Assembly (NCBI GenBank): GCA_021154985.1
Contig: JAJNQE010000024.1
Span: 1-13,950 of the forward strand
Direction: 5' to 3'
DNA from: Hydrogenophaga sp.
Lineage (GTDB): Bacteria; Pseudomonadota; Gammaproteobacteria; Burkholderiales; Burkholderiaceae_C
Length of the DNA stretch: 13,950 bases
Numbering within the stretch: the stretch's first letter is position 1; each line of letters begins with the position of its first letter. Positions 1-8,730 of this stretch are shown piece after piece. The translations under genes were made by a program, and so were the position numbers. The notes under the pieces were generated by a model. It did no database searches. It was not told the origin of the DNA and saw only the letters and a program-made list of their open reading frames with translations.

Positions 1-1607
1 ACAACTGGCACTACCACTTCTACGACACGGTCAAGGGCTCCGACTGGCTCGGCGATCAGGACGCCATCGAATTCATGTGTCGCGAAGCACCCAAGGTGGT
101 GTACGAGCTCGAACACTTCGGCATGCCGTTCGACCGCAACCCGGACGGCACGATCTACCAGCGCCCCTTTGGCGGCCACACCGCCAACTACGGCGAGAAG
201 CCGGTGCAACGCGCCTGCGCCGCGGCCGACCGCACCGGCCACGCCATGCTGCACACGCTCTACCAGCAAAACGTGCAGGCCCGCACCACGTTCTTCGTCG
301 AGTGGATGGCGCTCGACCTGATCCGCGATGCCAGTGGTGATGTGCTTGGCGTGACCGCCCTGGAAATGGAGACCGGCGAAACCTACGTGCTGGAAGCCAA
401 GACCACGCTGCTGGCCACCGGTGGCGCCGGCCGCATTTTTGCCGCTTCCACCAATGCTTTCATCAACACCGGCGACGGTCTGGGCATGGCGGCGCGCGCG
501 GGCATCCCGCTGGAAGACATGGAGTTCTGGCAGTTCCACCCCACCGGCGTGGCCGGTGCCGGCGTGCTGCTCACCGAAGGCTGCCGCGGCGAAGGCGCGA
601 TTTTGCTCAACAGCGAAGGCGAGCGCTTCATGGAGCGCTACGCGCCCACGCTGAAAGACCTGGCCCCGCGCGACTTTGTGAGCCGCTGCATGGACCAGGA
701 GATCAAGGAAGGTCGAGGCTGCGGTCCGAACAAGGACTACGTGCTCCTGAAGCTCGATCACCTGGGCGCTGAAACCATCCACAAGCGCCTGCCCTCGGTC
801 TACGAGATCGGCGTGAACTTCGCCAACGTCGACATCACGCGCGAGCACATTCCCGTGGTGCCCACCATCCATTACCAGATGGGTGGCATCCCGACCAACA
901 TCAATGGCCAGGTGGTCACGCCTGATGGCAATGGTGGGCAAGCTGTGGTGAACGGCCTGTACGCAGTGGGCGAATGCTCCTGCGTGAGCGTGCACGGCGC
1001 CAACCGCCTGGGCACCAACTCGCTGCTCGACCTGCTGGTGTTCGGCCGCGCAGCCGGCAACCACATCGTTCAGTACAACGACAAGAACAAGACCCACAAG
1101 CCACTGCCCGCTGATGCAGCGGACAAAACGCTGGCCCGGTTGGCCCGCCTGGACAACACCACCAGCGGCGAGTACGCGCAAGACGTGGCCAACGACCTGC
1201 GCGCTGCGATGCAGCAACACGCCGGCGTGTTCCGCACCCAGGCCAGCATGGACGAAGGTGTTGCCAAGATCAACGCCATGCGCGCCCGCGTCAACAACAT
1301 TGCGCTCAAGGACAAGTCCAAGGTGTTCAACACCGCGCGCATCGAAGCGCTGGAAGTGGAAAACCTGATCGAGTGCGCCCAAGCCACCATGACCTCGGCT
1401 GCCGCCCGTCACGAGTGCCGCGGTGCGCACACGGTCAACGACTACGAGCGCCCCGCCGACGACGCGCAGTTCCCGCTGGGCCGCAACGACGCCGAGTGGA
1501 TGAAGCACACCCTCTGGCACAGCGCCGACAACAGCCTGACCTACAAGGCCGTGAACCTGAAGCCGCTGACGGTCGAGTCCGTCCCGCCCAAAGTTCGCAC
1601 CTTCTAA
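1..1607 (+). CDS. sdhA: Succinate dehydrogenase flavoprotein subunit (5' partial)
   Basis: Catalytic subunit of respiratory complex II; oxidises succinate to fumarate with a covalently bound FAD, on the cytoplasmic face of the inner membrane. The gene enters from the left edge; the first complete codon is at position 3 and 534 residues are visible, against about 590-600 in the family. The missing N-terminus (roughly 60 residues) would carry the FAD dinucleotide-binding fold and the FAD-linking His. Visible motifs match SdhA closely: DTVKGSDWLGDQDAIEF at the start, QFHPTG at 531-545 (substrate His), the catalytic Arg in LAPRDFVSR (codon 669-671), HYQMGG at 870 onward (second active-site His), and NRLGTNSLLDL near 1002 with the substrate-binding Arg. 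It is followed 24 bp later by sdhB. sdhC and sdhD are expected just upstream, outside the window. Fumarate reductase is the alternative, but the closeness to enterobacterial SdhA and the sdhB-sdhE-gltA neighbours make SdhA nearly certain. Confidence 0.98.
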   Translation, partial: NWHYHFYDTVKGSDWLGDQDAIEFMCREAPKVVYELEHFGMPFDRNPDGTIYQRPFGGHTANYGEKPVQRACAAADRTGHAMLHTLYQQNVQARTTFFVEWMALDLIRDASGDVLGVTALEMETGETYVLEAKTTLLATGGAGRIFAASTNAFINTGDGLGMAARAGIPLEDMEFWQFHPTGVAGAGVLLTEGCRGEGAILLNSEGERFMERYAPTLKDLAPRDFVSRCMDQEIKEGRGCGPNKDYVLLKLDHLGAETIHKRLPSVYEIGVNFANVDITREHIPVVPTIHYQMGGIPTNINGQVVTPDGNGGQAVVNGLYAVGECSCVSVHGANRLGTNSLLDLLVFGRAAGNHIVQYNDKNKTHKPLPADAADKTLARLARLDNTTSGEYAQDVANDLRAAMQQHAGVFRTQASMDEGVAKINAMRARVNNIALKDKSKVFNTARIEALEVENLIECAQATMTSAAARHECRGAHTVNDYERPADDAQFPLGRNDAEWMKHTLWHSADNSLTYKAVNLKPLTVESVPPKVRTF

Positions 1608-1631
1608 GCACCCACGCACCGGAGCACACAC

Positions 1632-2336
1632 ATGGCCAAACGCACCTTCAAGATTTACCGCTACGACCCGGAAAAAGACGCCAAGCCCTACATGCAGACC
1701 ATCGAGGTCGAACTCGACGGCCACGAGCGCATGCTGCTCGACGCGCTGATGAAATTGAAAGCGGTCGATCCGTCGATCTCCTTCCGCCGCTCGTGCCGCG
1801 AGGGCGTGTGTGGCTCGGACGCGATGAACATCAACGGCAAGAACGGCCTGGCCTGCCTGACCAACATGAACACGCTGCCCGGCGTGATCACCCTCAAGCC
1901 GCTGCCTGGCCTGCCCGTGGTGCGCGACCTGATCGTGGACATGACGCTGTTCTTCAAGCAGTACAACAGCATCAAGCCCTACCTGATCAACGACACCGTG
2001 CCGCCTGAGAAAGAGCGCCTGCAGAGTCCCGAAGAGCGCGACGAGCTCAACGGCCTGTACGAGTGCATCTTGTGCGCGAGCTGCTCCACCAGCTGCCCCA
2101 GCTTCTGGTGGAACCCTGACAAGTTCGTCGGTCCGGCCGGCCTGCTGCAGGCCTACCGCTTCATCGCCGACAGCCGCGACCAAGGCACCGCCGAGCGTCT
2201 GGACAACCTCGAAGACCCCTACCGCCTGTTCCGCTGCCACACCATCATGAACTGCGTGGACGTCTGCCCCAAGGGCCTGAACCCCACCAAGGCCATCGGC
2301 AAGATCAAGGAAATGATGGTGATGCGCTCGGTTTGA
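1632..2336 (+). CDS. sdhB: Succinate dehydrogenase iron-sulfur subunit
   Basis: Electron-transfer subunit of complex II; passes electrons from the SdhA FAD through three Fe-S clusters to ubiquinone. The 234-residue length is normal (E. coli 238). The N-terminal ferredoxin domain has 2Fe-2S ligands C55, C60, D63 and C75, with Asp at the third position as in E. coli SdhB. The C-terminal domain holds CILCASCSTSC (C145, C148, C151, C155) and RCHTIMNCVDVCP (C202, C208, C212), which supply the 4Fe-4S and 3Fe-4S clusters. SFWWNPDKF around residue 160 contains the Trp that lines the quinone site in the family. The ATG follows a GGAG at 1621-1624 with 7-base spacing. It lies 24 bp after sdhA and 19 bp before sdhE, consistent with one transcript. 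Confidence 0.98.
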   Translation: MAKRTFKIYRYDPEKDAKPYMQTIEVELDGHERMLLDALMKLKAVDPSISFRRSCREGVCGSDAMNINGKNGLACLTNMNTLPGVITLKPLPGLPVVRDLIVDMTLFFKQYNSIKPYLINDTVPPEKERLQSPEERDELNGLYECILCASCSTSCPSFWWNPDKFVGPAGLLQAYRFIADSRDQGTAERLDNLEDPYRLFRCHTIMNCVDVCPKGLNPTKAIGKIKEMMVMRSV

Positions 2337-2355
2337 GCGCCTGCACATCGTTGGC

Positions 2356-2673
2356 ATGAACACAGCGCCCCCCCCTGGACAACCCACCGATGCAACGCTC
2401 GAAGCGCTGCTGGACGAGCGTGCCCTGAGCAAGCTGCGGTGGCGCTGCCGGCGCGGGCTGCTGGAAAACGACCTTTTCATCGAGCGATTTTTTGCTCGGT
2501 ACGAATCTGGCTTGACGGTCCGTCAAGCCGATGCCCTGGGACTGCTGATGGACCTCTCCGACAACGATCTGCTCGATCTGTTGCTCGGCCGCAAGGCACC
2601 CCAGGACGATCTGGCCCGTGACGATGTCACCCGTGTGCTGGGCATGCTCCGTGCAACCCGGCAATCCGCTTGA
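2356..2673 (+). CDS. sdhE: FAD assembly factor SdhE (succinate dehydrogenase maturation)
   Basis: Small soluble protein of the SdhE/CptB (DUF339) family, which promotes covalent attachment of FAD to SdhA. The product is 105 residues; the family is usually 80-100, and the excess is a Pro-rich N-terminal tail (MNTAPPPGQPTD) before the core. The family's RGxxE motif is present as RGLLE (R33-E37), followed by ENDLFIERFF and an acidic helical segment around DLSDNDLLDLLLGR. No good Shine-Dalgarno precedes the ATG, which lies 19 bp after the sdhB stop, so translation may depend on ribosomes finishing sdhB. The gene sits between sdhB and gltA, next to its client subunit genes. It was formerly read as an antitoxin (CptB); the context supports the Sdh role. 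Confidence 0.93.
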   Translation: MNTAPPPGQPTDATLEALLDERALSKLRWRCRRGLLENDLFIERFFARYESGLTVRQADALGLLMDLSDNDLLDLLLGRKAPQDDLARDDVTRVLGMLRATRQSA

Positions 2674-2686
2674 AGCCATTCCCAAC

Positions 2687-2693
2687 AGAAGGA
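2687..2693 (+). promoter_or_regulatory. Ribosome binding site that fixes the gltA start
   Basis: AGAAGGA lies 6 bases before the ATG at 2700. The reading frame is open further upstream to a TTG at 2670 that overlaps the sdhE stop, but that extension would translate this Shine-Dalgarno sequence. The 436-residue product from 2700 also fits the family better. Confidence 0.75.
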
Positions 2694-2699
2694 ACCCGC

Positions 2700-4010
<1,311 letters not shown>

Positions 4011-4033
4011 TCCGGTTGCGTTGACCGCAACAG

Positions 4034-4067
4034 CGCCCGCGGCACCTGTGGTGCAGCGGGCGTTTTT
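4034..4067 (+). terminator. Intrinsic terminator after gltA
   Basis: A GC-rich hairpin with arms 4034-4046 and 4050-4062 pairs 12 of 13 positions around a TGT triloop; the single mismatch is G4041 against A4055. It is followed at once by five T residues (4063-4067). It starts 24 bp after the gltA stop and separates the TCA operon from the leu cluster. Confidence 0.9.
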
Positions 4068-4080
4068 CATTCGGAGCCCG

Positions 4081-4086
4081 TAAAAT
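4081..4086 (+). promoter_or_regulatory. Candidate -10 hexamer for the leuC transcript
   Basis: TAAAAT stands out in a GC-rich background, 13 bp beyond the gltA terminator and 54 bp before the leuC ATG. No convincing -35 box is seen at 16-18 bp spacing (that stretch is the terminator's GC-rich arm and T run). The placement is what one would expect for the leuC promoter, but the call rests on one hexamer and its position. No leader peptide rich in Leu codons is visible in the remaining spacer. Confidence 0.4.
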
Positions 4087-4139
4087 CACAGGCTCGCCAG
4101 CTTTCAACATCGCTGCCAGCGATCACCAACGAAACCGCC

Positions 4140-5561
4140 ATGGGACGCACGCTCTACGACAAGATCTGGGACGAACACGTCGTCCACACCGAAGACGACG
4201 GTACGTCCGTGCTCTATATCGATCGGCACCTCGTGCACGAAGTGACCAGCCCGCAAGCGTTTGAGGGCCTGCGCCAAGCCAGCCGCAAAGTCTGGCGCGT
4301 GAGTTCGGTGGTGGCCACGGCCGACCACAACACGCCCACCACCGGCTGGGAGCTGGGCTACGACGGCATCACCGACCCGATCAGCAAAGAGCAGATCACC
4401 ACGCTGAACAGCAACATCGCAGAGTTCGGCGCGGCGGCGTTCTTCCCCTTCATGTCCAAACGCCAGGGCATCGTGCACGTGATCGGCCCAGAGAACGGCG
4501 CCACCCTGCCCGGCATGACGGTGGTCTGCGGCGACAGCCACACATCCACCCACGGAGCCTTCGGCGCACTGGCGCACGGCATCGGCACCAGCGAGGTCGA
4601 ACACGTGCTGGCCACGCAGACGCTGCTGGCCAAGAAAGCCAAGAACATGCTGGTGCGCGTGGACGGCCAGCTCGCCAGGGGCTGCACCGCCAAGGACATT
4701 GTGCTGGCCATCATCGGCAAGATCGGCACGGCCGGTGGCACCGGCTACACCATCGAATTCGGTGGCCCGGCGATCCGTGCGCTCAGCATGGAAGGCCGCA
4801 TGACGGTCTGCAACATGGCCATTGAAGGCGGCGCGCGCGCCGGCCTGGTGGCGGTGGACGACAAGACCATCGAGTACGTCAAAGGCCGCCCGCTCTCACC
4901 CACCGGTGTGGAGTGGGACCACGCCGTCGCCTACTGGAAAACGCTGCAATCCGACCCCGACGCGAAGTTCGACGCCGTGGTGGAACTCGATGCATCGCAG
5001 ATCGTGCCGCAGGTCACCTGGGGCACGTCGCCCGAAATGGTGCTGGGTATCGACGGCAACGTGCCCGATCCCGACCGCGAGAAAGATGCCAACAAACGCG
5101 GAGCCATCGAACGCGCCCTGACCTACATGGGCCTTCAGCCCGGCAAGGCGCTCGACGACATTTTTGTCGACAAGGTTTTCATCGGCTCCTGCACCAACAG
5201 CCGCATTGAAGACATGCGAGAGGCTGCCGCTGTGGTGAAGAAGCTCGGCCAGAAAGTCGCAAAAAATGTGAAGCTCGCCATGGTGGTCCCGGGCTCGGGC
5301 CTGGTAAAGGCCCAGGCCGAGCGCGAAGGCCTGCACGAAATTTTCAAGGCCGCCGGATTCGAATGGCGTGAGCCGGGATGCTCGATGTGCCTGGCCATGA
5401 ACGCCGATCGACTGGAGCCCGGCGAGCGCTGCGCTTCCACCAGCAACCGCAACTTTGAAGGTCGCCAGGGTGCAGGCGGCCGCACGCACCTCGTGTCCCC
5501 CGCCATGGCGGCCGCTGCGGCTGTGCATGGTCATTTTGTTGATGTCCGTCAATTTGCCTGA
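4140..5561 (+). CDS. leuC: 3-isopropylmalate dehydratase large subunit
   Basis: Large subunit of isopropylmalate isomerase, an aconitase-family enzyme that converts 2-isopropylmalate to 3-isopropylmalate in leucine synthesis; works as a heterodimer with LeuD in the cytoplasm. The length of 473 residues is normal for the bacterial LeuC type. The 4Fe-4S ligands are visible as C351 in FIGSCTNSRIEDM and C414/C417 in EPGCSMCLAMN. Further family segments are TADHNTPT (61-67), CGDSHTSTHGAFG (130-142) and NRNFEGRQGAGGRTHLVSP near the C-terminus. The ATG at 4140 begins a typical LeuC N-terminus (MGRTLYDKIWDEHVV); the preceding GAAACC is a weak ribosome site. The next cistron starts 12 bp after the stop. 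Confidence 0.98.
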   Translation: MGRTLYDKIWDEHVVHTEDDGTSVLYIDRHLVHEVTSPQAFEGLRQASRKVWRVSSVVATADHNTPTTGWELGYDGITDPISKEQITTLNSNIAEFGAAAFFPFMSKRQGIVHVIGPENGATLPGMTVVCGDSHTSTHGAFGALAHGIGTSEVEHVLATQTLLAKKAKNMLVRVDGQLARGCTAKDIVLAIIGKIGTAGGTGYTIEFGGPAIRALSMEGRMTVCNMAIEGGARAGLVAVDDKTIEYVKGRPLSPTGVEWDHAVAYWKTLQSDPDAKFDAVVELDASQIVPQVTWGTSPEMVLGIDGNVPDPDREKDANKRGAIERALTYMGLQPGKALDDIFVDKVFIGSCTNSRIEDMREAAAVVKKLGQKVAKNVKLAMVVPGSGLVKAQAEREGLHEIFKAAGFEWREPGCSMCLAMNADRLEPGERCASTSNRNFEGRQGAGGRTHLVSPAMAAAAAVHGHFVDVRQFA

Positions 5562-5573
5562 AAGGAAAATTTC

Positions 5574-5705
5574 ATGAAATCGATCGCTACCCTCCTCGCT
5601 GCTGCTTTCGTGCTGGCCCTCGCTGGCTGCAACACCGTTCAGGGCGTCGGCCAGGACATCCAGAAGGGTGGGCAGGTGCTGGAAGACGCTGCCAAGAAAA
5701 AATAA
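5574..5705 (+). CDS. Entericidin-like small lipoprotein
   Basis: A 43-residue product with a short lipoprotein signal peptide: MKSIA, a hydrophobic stretch LLAAAFVLALAG, then a lipobox LAGC with the lipidated Cys at position 19. The mature part (CNTVQGVGQDIQKGGQVLEDAAKKK) matches the entericidin A/B (EcnAB) pattern of CNTxxGxGxDI followed by a Gly- and Lys-containing amphipathic helix. Such proteins are small membrane-anchored lipoproteins; in E. coli EcnA and EcnB are described as an antidote/bacteriolytic pair, whereas here there is only one gene, so toxin or antidote activity should not be assumed. A clear Shine-Dalgarno (AAAGGA, 5561-5566) overlaps the leuC stop. The TAA stop shares its last base with the leuD ATG (TAATG). 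The gene is too short for usual ORF cut-offs, but the signal peptide, lipobox and ribosome site make it convincing. Confidence 0.88.
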   Translation: MKSIATLLAAAFVLALAGCNTVQGVGQDIQKGGQVLEDAAKKK

Positions 5706-6355
5706 TGAACAAGTTCACCGTGCACAAGGGCCTGGTGGCCCCGATGGACCGGGAAAACGTCGACACCGACGCGATCATTCCCAAGCAATTCCTGAAGTCG
5801 ATCCGCAAGACCGGCTTTGGCGAAAACCTGTTTGATGAATGGCGCTACCTCGACAAGGGCGAGCCGGGGCAAGACCCAAGCAGCCGCAAACCCAACCCGG
5901 ACTTCGTGCTCAACCAGCCGCGCTACGCGGGTGCGTCGGTGCTGCTCGCGCGCAAGAACTTCGGCTGCGGCTCCAGCCGGGAGCACGCGCCCTGGGCCAT
6001 CGACCAGTACGGTTTTCGGGCACTCATCGCACCCAGCTACGCAGACATCTTCTTCAACAACTGCTTCAAGAACGGGCTGCTGCCGATCCAGTTGCCCGAG
6101 GCGCAGGTGGCGCAGCTGTTTGACGAAGTGGCTGCGTTTCCCGGCTATGAGCTCACCATCGACCTGGAACGCCAGGTGATCGTGAAGCCCCAAGGCGAAG
6201 AACTGCCGTTCGAAGTGCAGGCGTTCCGCAAGTTCTGCCTGATCAATGGCCTGGACGACATCGGTTTGACCCTGCGCTACAAAGACAAGATCGCCGCCTT
6301 TGAAGCCGAGCGCCTGGCCACCAAGCCGTGGCTCGCGCACACGATGCCGGTCTGA
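5705..6355 (+). CDS. leuD: 3-isopropylmalate dehydratase small subunit
   Basis: Small (swivel-domain) subunit of isopropylmalate isomerase, partner of LeuC. It is 216 residues, usual for the proteobacterial LeuD form (about 200-216). Family motifs are NVDTDAIIPKQFLK (18-31) and the phosphate/substrate loop NFGCGSSREHAPWAI (85-99), with YADIFFNNCFKNGLLPI after it. The ATG overlaps the stop of the entericidin-like gene by one base, and no strong Shine-Dalgarno is visible in the A-rich end of that gene, so translation is probably coupled to it. Because LeuC and LeuD are needed in equal amounts, an intervening cistron between their genes is notable. A 53-bp spacer separates it from leuB. Confidence 0.98.
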   Translation: MNKFTVHKGLVAPMDRENVDTDAIIPKQFLKSIRKTGFGENLFDEWRYLDKGEPGQDPSSRKPNPDFVLNQPRYAGASVLLARKNFGCGSSREHAPWAIDQYGFRALIAPSYADIFFNNCFKNGLLPIQLPEAQVAQLFDEVAAFPGYELTIDLERQVIVKPQGEELPFEVQAFRKFCLINGLDDIGLTLRYKDKIAAFEAERLATKPWLAHTMPV

Positions 6356-6372
6356 GCCATTCAGAGACAAGA

Positions 6373-6391
6373 CCCCGGCGTGATGTCGGGG
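6373..6391 (+). other. Hairpin in the leuD-leuB spacer
   Basis: CCCCGGCG (6373-6380) pairs with TGTCGGGG (6384-6391) over 8 positions, two of them G-U in RNA, around a TGA triloop. No T run follows, so it does not look like a terminator. It ends 17 bases before the leuB ATG. It could be an RNA stability or processing element, or chance in GC-rich DNA. Confidence 0.45.
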
Positions 6392-6408
6392 CGAACCCTT
6401 CACAACCC

Positions 6409-7497
6409 ATGAAAATTGCAGTCCTTCCCGGTGATGGCATCGGCACCGAAATCGTCGCCGAAGCGGTCAAGGTCCTTGACGCGCTCGAACTCCCCCTCGA
6501 GATGGAGTCAGCCTTGGTGGGTGGCGCTGCCTATGAGGCACACGGGCACCCCCTGCCCGAATCCACATTGAAACTGGCCATGGCATCCGACGCGGTCTTG
6601 TTCGGCGCCGTGGGTGACTGGAAATACGACAAGCTCGACCGCCCGCTGCGCCCGGAGCAGGCCATCCTGGGTCTGCGCAAGCACATGGGCCTGTTTGCCA
6701 ACTTCCGCCCCGCGATCTGCTACCCCGAGCTGGTGGGCGCCTCCAGCCTCAAGCCAGAGATCATCTCGGGCCTGGACATCCTCATCATCCGCGAGCTCAC
6801 CGGCGACATCTATTTTGGTCAACCGCGAGGTCGCCGCGTGGCCACCGACGGTCACTTCCCTGGTGCCGAAGAAGCGTTCGACACCATGCGATACAGCAAG
6901 CCTGAGATCGTGCGCATCGCGCATGTGGCTTTCCAGGCGGCCCGCAAGCGCAACAAGAAGGTGACCAGCGTCGACAAGGCCAACGTGCTGGAGACTTTCC
7001 AGTTCTGGAAAGACGTGGTGACCGAAGTGCATGCCGAGTACCCCGACGTGGAGCTGGAGCACATGTACGTGGACAACGCCGCCATGCAACTGGTGCGCGC
7101 GCCCAAAAAATTCGATGTGGTGGTCACCGGCAACATGTTTGGCGACATCCTGTCCGACGAAGCGTCCATGCTCACCGGCTCCATCGGCATGCTGCCCTCA
7201 GCCTCGCTGAACACCAAGAACCAGGGTCTGTACGAACCCAGCCATGGCAGCGCACCCGACATCGCCGGCCAGGGTATCGCCAATCCGCTGGCTACAATAC
7301 TGTCCGCCGCCATGATGCTCCGCTTCTCACTCAACCAGCCCGCTGCTGCCGACCGCATTGAACGCGCGGTCAGCGGCGTGCTCGCGTCTGGCTTGCGCAC
7401 GACCGACATCTGGTCGGAAGGCACGTTGAAGGTCAGCACCCGCGAGATGGGTGACGCGGTCGTGGCGGCCATCACCAAAACCATTACCAAGGGCTGA
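6409..7497 (+). CDS. leuB: 3-isopropylmalate dehydrogenase
   Basis: NAD-dependent oxidative decarboxylation of 3-isopropylmalate to 2-oxoisocaproate, the third enzyme step of leucine synthesis; a cytoplasmic homodimer. The protein is 362 residues, normal for LeuB. Visible are MKIAVLPGDGIG at the N-terminus, the catalytic Tyr in ELTGDIYFGQPRG (Y135), the catalytic Lys in SVDKANVLE (K190), metal-binding Asp residues D222 (VDNAAMQL), D246 and D250 (GDILSDEAS), and the NAD-binding segment YEPSHGSAPDIAG (276-288). The frame stays open upstream to 6328 inside leuD, but those 27 residues are not LeuB-like, so the ATG at 6409 is taken. No good Shine-Dalgarno precedes it. The E-P-S-H-G-S-A segment and the ELTGDIYFG motif favour isopropylmalate over isocitrate or tartrate dehydrogenase. 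Confidence 0.98.
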   Translation: MKIAVLPGDGIGTEIVAEAVKVLDALELPLEMESALVGGAAYEAHGHPLPESTLKLAMASDAVLFGAVGDWKYDKLDRPLRPEQAILGLRKHMGLFANFRPAICYPELVGASSLKPEIISGLDILIIRELTGDIYFGQPRGRRVATDGHFPGAEEAFDTMRYSKPEIVRIAHVAFQAARKRNKKVTSVDKANVLETFQFWKDVVTEVHAEYPDVELEHMYVDNAAMQLVRAPKKFDVVVTGNMFGDILSDEASMLTGSIGMLPSASLNTKNQGLYEPSHGSAPDIAGQGIANPLATILSAAMMLRFSLNQPAAADRIERAVSGVLASGLRTTDIWSEGTLKVSTREMGDAVVAAITKTITKG

Positions 7498-7522
7498 TCC
7501 AGCTCCGGTTCGTCACGCCCCT

Positions 7523-7543
7523 CCCCGGCACGACGAGCCGGGG
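7523..7543 (+). other. Hairpin in the leuB-asd spacer
   Basis: A perfect 7-bp stem, CCCCGGC (7523-7529) with GCCGGGG (7537-7543), closes a 7-base loop. A run of five T residues occurs only at 7553-7557, nine bases past the stem, so it is not a standard intrinsic terminator, though a weak or attenuating one cannot be excluded. The asd ribosome site follows shortly after. Confidence 0.5.
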
Positions 7544-7578
7544 CTCAAAAGGTTTTTCAACTTTGAAAGGGCGTTGAC

Positions 7579-8730
7579 ATGAAACTCGTCGATGGAAAGA
7601 AAGAGCCCCTTGTCGGGCTGGTGGGCTGGCGCGGCATGGTGGGCTCTGTGCTCATGGACCGCATGGTTGCGGAAGGTGACTTCGACCTGATCGAACCACT
7701 GTTTTTCTCCACCTCGAACGCGGGCGGCAAAGCGCCGGCCATGGCGAAGAACGAAACCACGCTGCAGGACGCTCACAACATCGCTGCGCTGAAACGCTGC
7801 GACGTCATCATCACGGCGCAAGGCGGCGACTACACCAGCGAAGTGTTCCCCAAGCTGCGCGCCGCCGGCTGGAATGGTCATTGGATCGACGCTGCGTCCA
7901 CCCTGCGCATGGACAAGGAAGCCGTCATCATCCTGGACCCGGTCAACCTGCCCGTGATCAAAACTGCCCTCGGCAACGGCGGCAAGAACTGGGTGGGTGG
8001 CAACTGCACCGTGAGTTGCATGCTCATGGGTGTGGGCGCTCTGTACAAGGCCGGCCTGGTCGAGTGGATGAGCACGCAGACCTACCAGGCGGCGTCGGGC
8101 GGTGGCGCGCAACACATGCGCGAACTGCTCACGCAATACGGCACCCTCAACGCCGAGGTCAAAGCCTTGCTGGACGACCCCAAGAGCGCGATCCTGGAAA
8201 TCGACCGCAAGGTGATCGCAAAGCAGCGCTCACTCACCGGCTCCGAAACCGCCAACTTCGGCGTGCCTCTGGGCGGCTCGCTCATTCCCTGGATCGACAA
8301 GGACCTGGGCAATGGCATGTCCAAGGAAGAGTGGAAGGGCATGGCCGAGACCAACAAGATCTTGGGGCTGGGCGAAGGCTTCGGCTCCTCGGCCATCCCG
8401 GTCGACGGCTTCTGTGTGCGCGTGGGCGCCATGCGCTGTCACAGCCAGGCACTCACCTTCAAGCTGCGCAAAGACGTGCCCCTGGCCGACATCGAGGCCA
8501 TGATCGCTGCCGACAACGCATGGGTGAAGGTGGTGCCCAACACGCGCGAAGCTACCATCAAGGATCTCACCCCTGTGGCCGTCACGGGCACCATGACGAT
8601 TCCGGTCGGGCGCATCCGCAAGCTGGCCATGGGCCCGGAGTACCTGGGGGCCTTCACCATCGGCGATCAGTTGCTGTGGGGTGCCGCCGAACCCCTGCGC
8701 CGAATGTTGCGCATCTTGCTGGACGCCTGA
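7579..8730 (+). CDS. asd: Aspartate-semialdehyde dehydrogenase
   Basis: Reduces aspartyl phosphate to aspartate semialdehyde with NADPH, the branch point to threonine, methionine, lysine and the cell-wall precursor diaminopimelate; cytoplasmic. The product is 383 residues, slightly longer than E. coli Asd (367), and is of the Gram-negative type. The NADP-binding segment is VGWRGMVGSVLMDRM (15-29). The catalytic Cys is C143 in GGNCTVSCM; the other active-site residues are Arg281 and His288 in the segment RVGAMRCHSQ. TYQAASGGGAQHMRELL and the C-terminal FTIGDQLLWGAAEPLRRML are also family signatures. An AAAGG at 7566-7570 lies 8 bases before the ATG. It sits 81 bp after leuB, probably still on the leu transcript, though an own promoter is possible. 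Confidence 0.98.
   Translation: MKLVDGKKEPLVGLVGWRGMVGSVLMDRMVAEGDFDLIEPLFFSTSNAGGKAPAMAKNETTLQDAHNIAALKRCDVIITAQGGDYTSEVFPKLRAAGWNGHWIDAASTLRMDKEAVIILDPVNLPVIKTALGNGGKNWVGGNCTVSCMLMGVGALYKAGLVEWMSTQTYQAASGGGAQHMRELLTQYGTLNAEVKALLDDPKSAILEIDRKVIAKQRSLTGSETANFGVPLGGSLIPWIDKDLGNGMSKEEWKGMAETNKILGLGEGFGSSAIPVDGFCVRVGAMRCHSQALTFKLRKDVPLADIEAMIAADNAWVKVVPNTREATIKDLTPVAVTGTMTIPVGRIRKLAMGPEYLGAFTIGDQLLWGAAEPLRRMLRILLDA

Noticed and set aside
2670..2699. Earlier TTG start for gltA
   Set aside because: It would translate the ribosome binding site at 2687-2693, and the 436-residue product from 2700 fits the family.
5574..5705. Toxin-antitoxin system at the entericidin-like gene
   Set aside because: Only one small lipoprotein gene is present and no partner gene lies beside it; leuC and leuD flank it directly.
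6328..6408. N-terminal extension of leuB overlapping the end of leuD
   Set aside because: The 27 extra residues are not LeuB-like; MKIAVLPGDGIG at 6409 is the standard N-terminus.
7523..7557. Intrinsic terminator between leuB and asd
   Set aside because: The hairpin is good, but the T run begins nine bases after the stem, so it does not meet the usual form; kept only as a hairpin.
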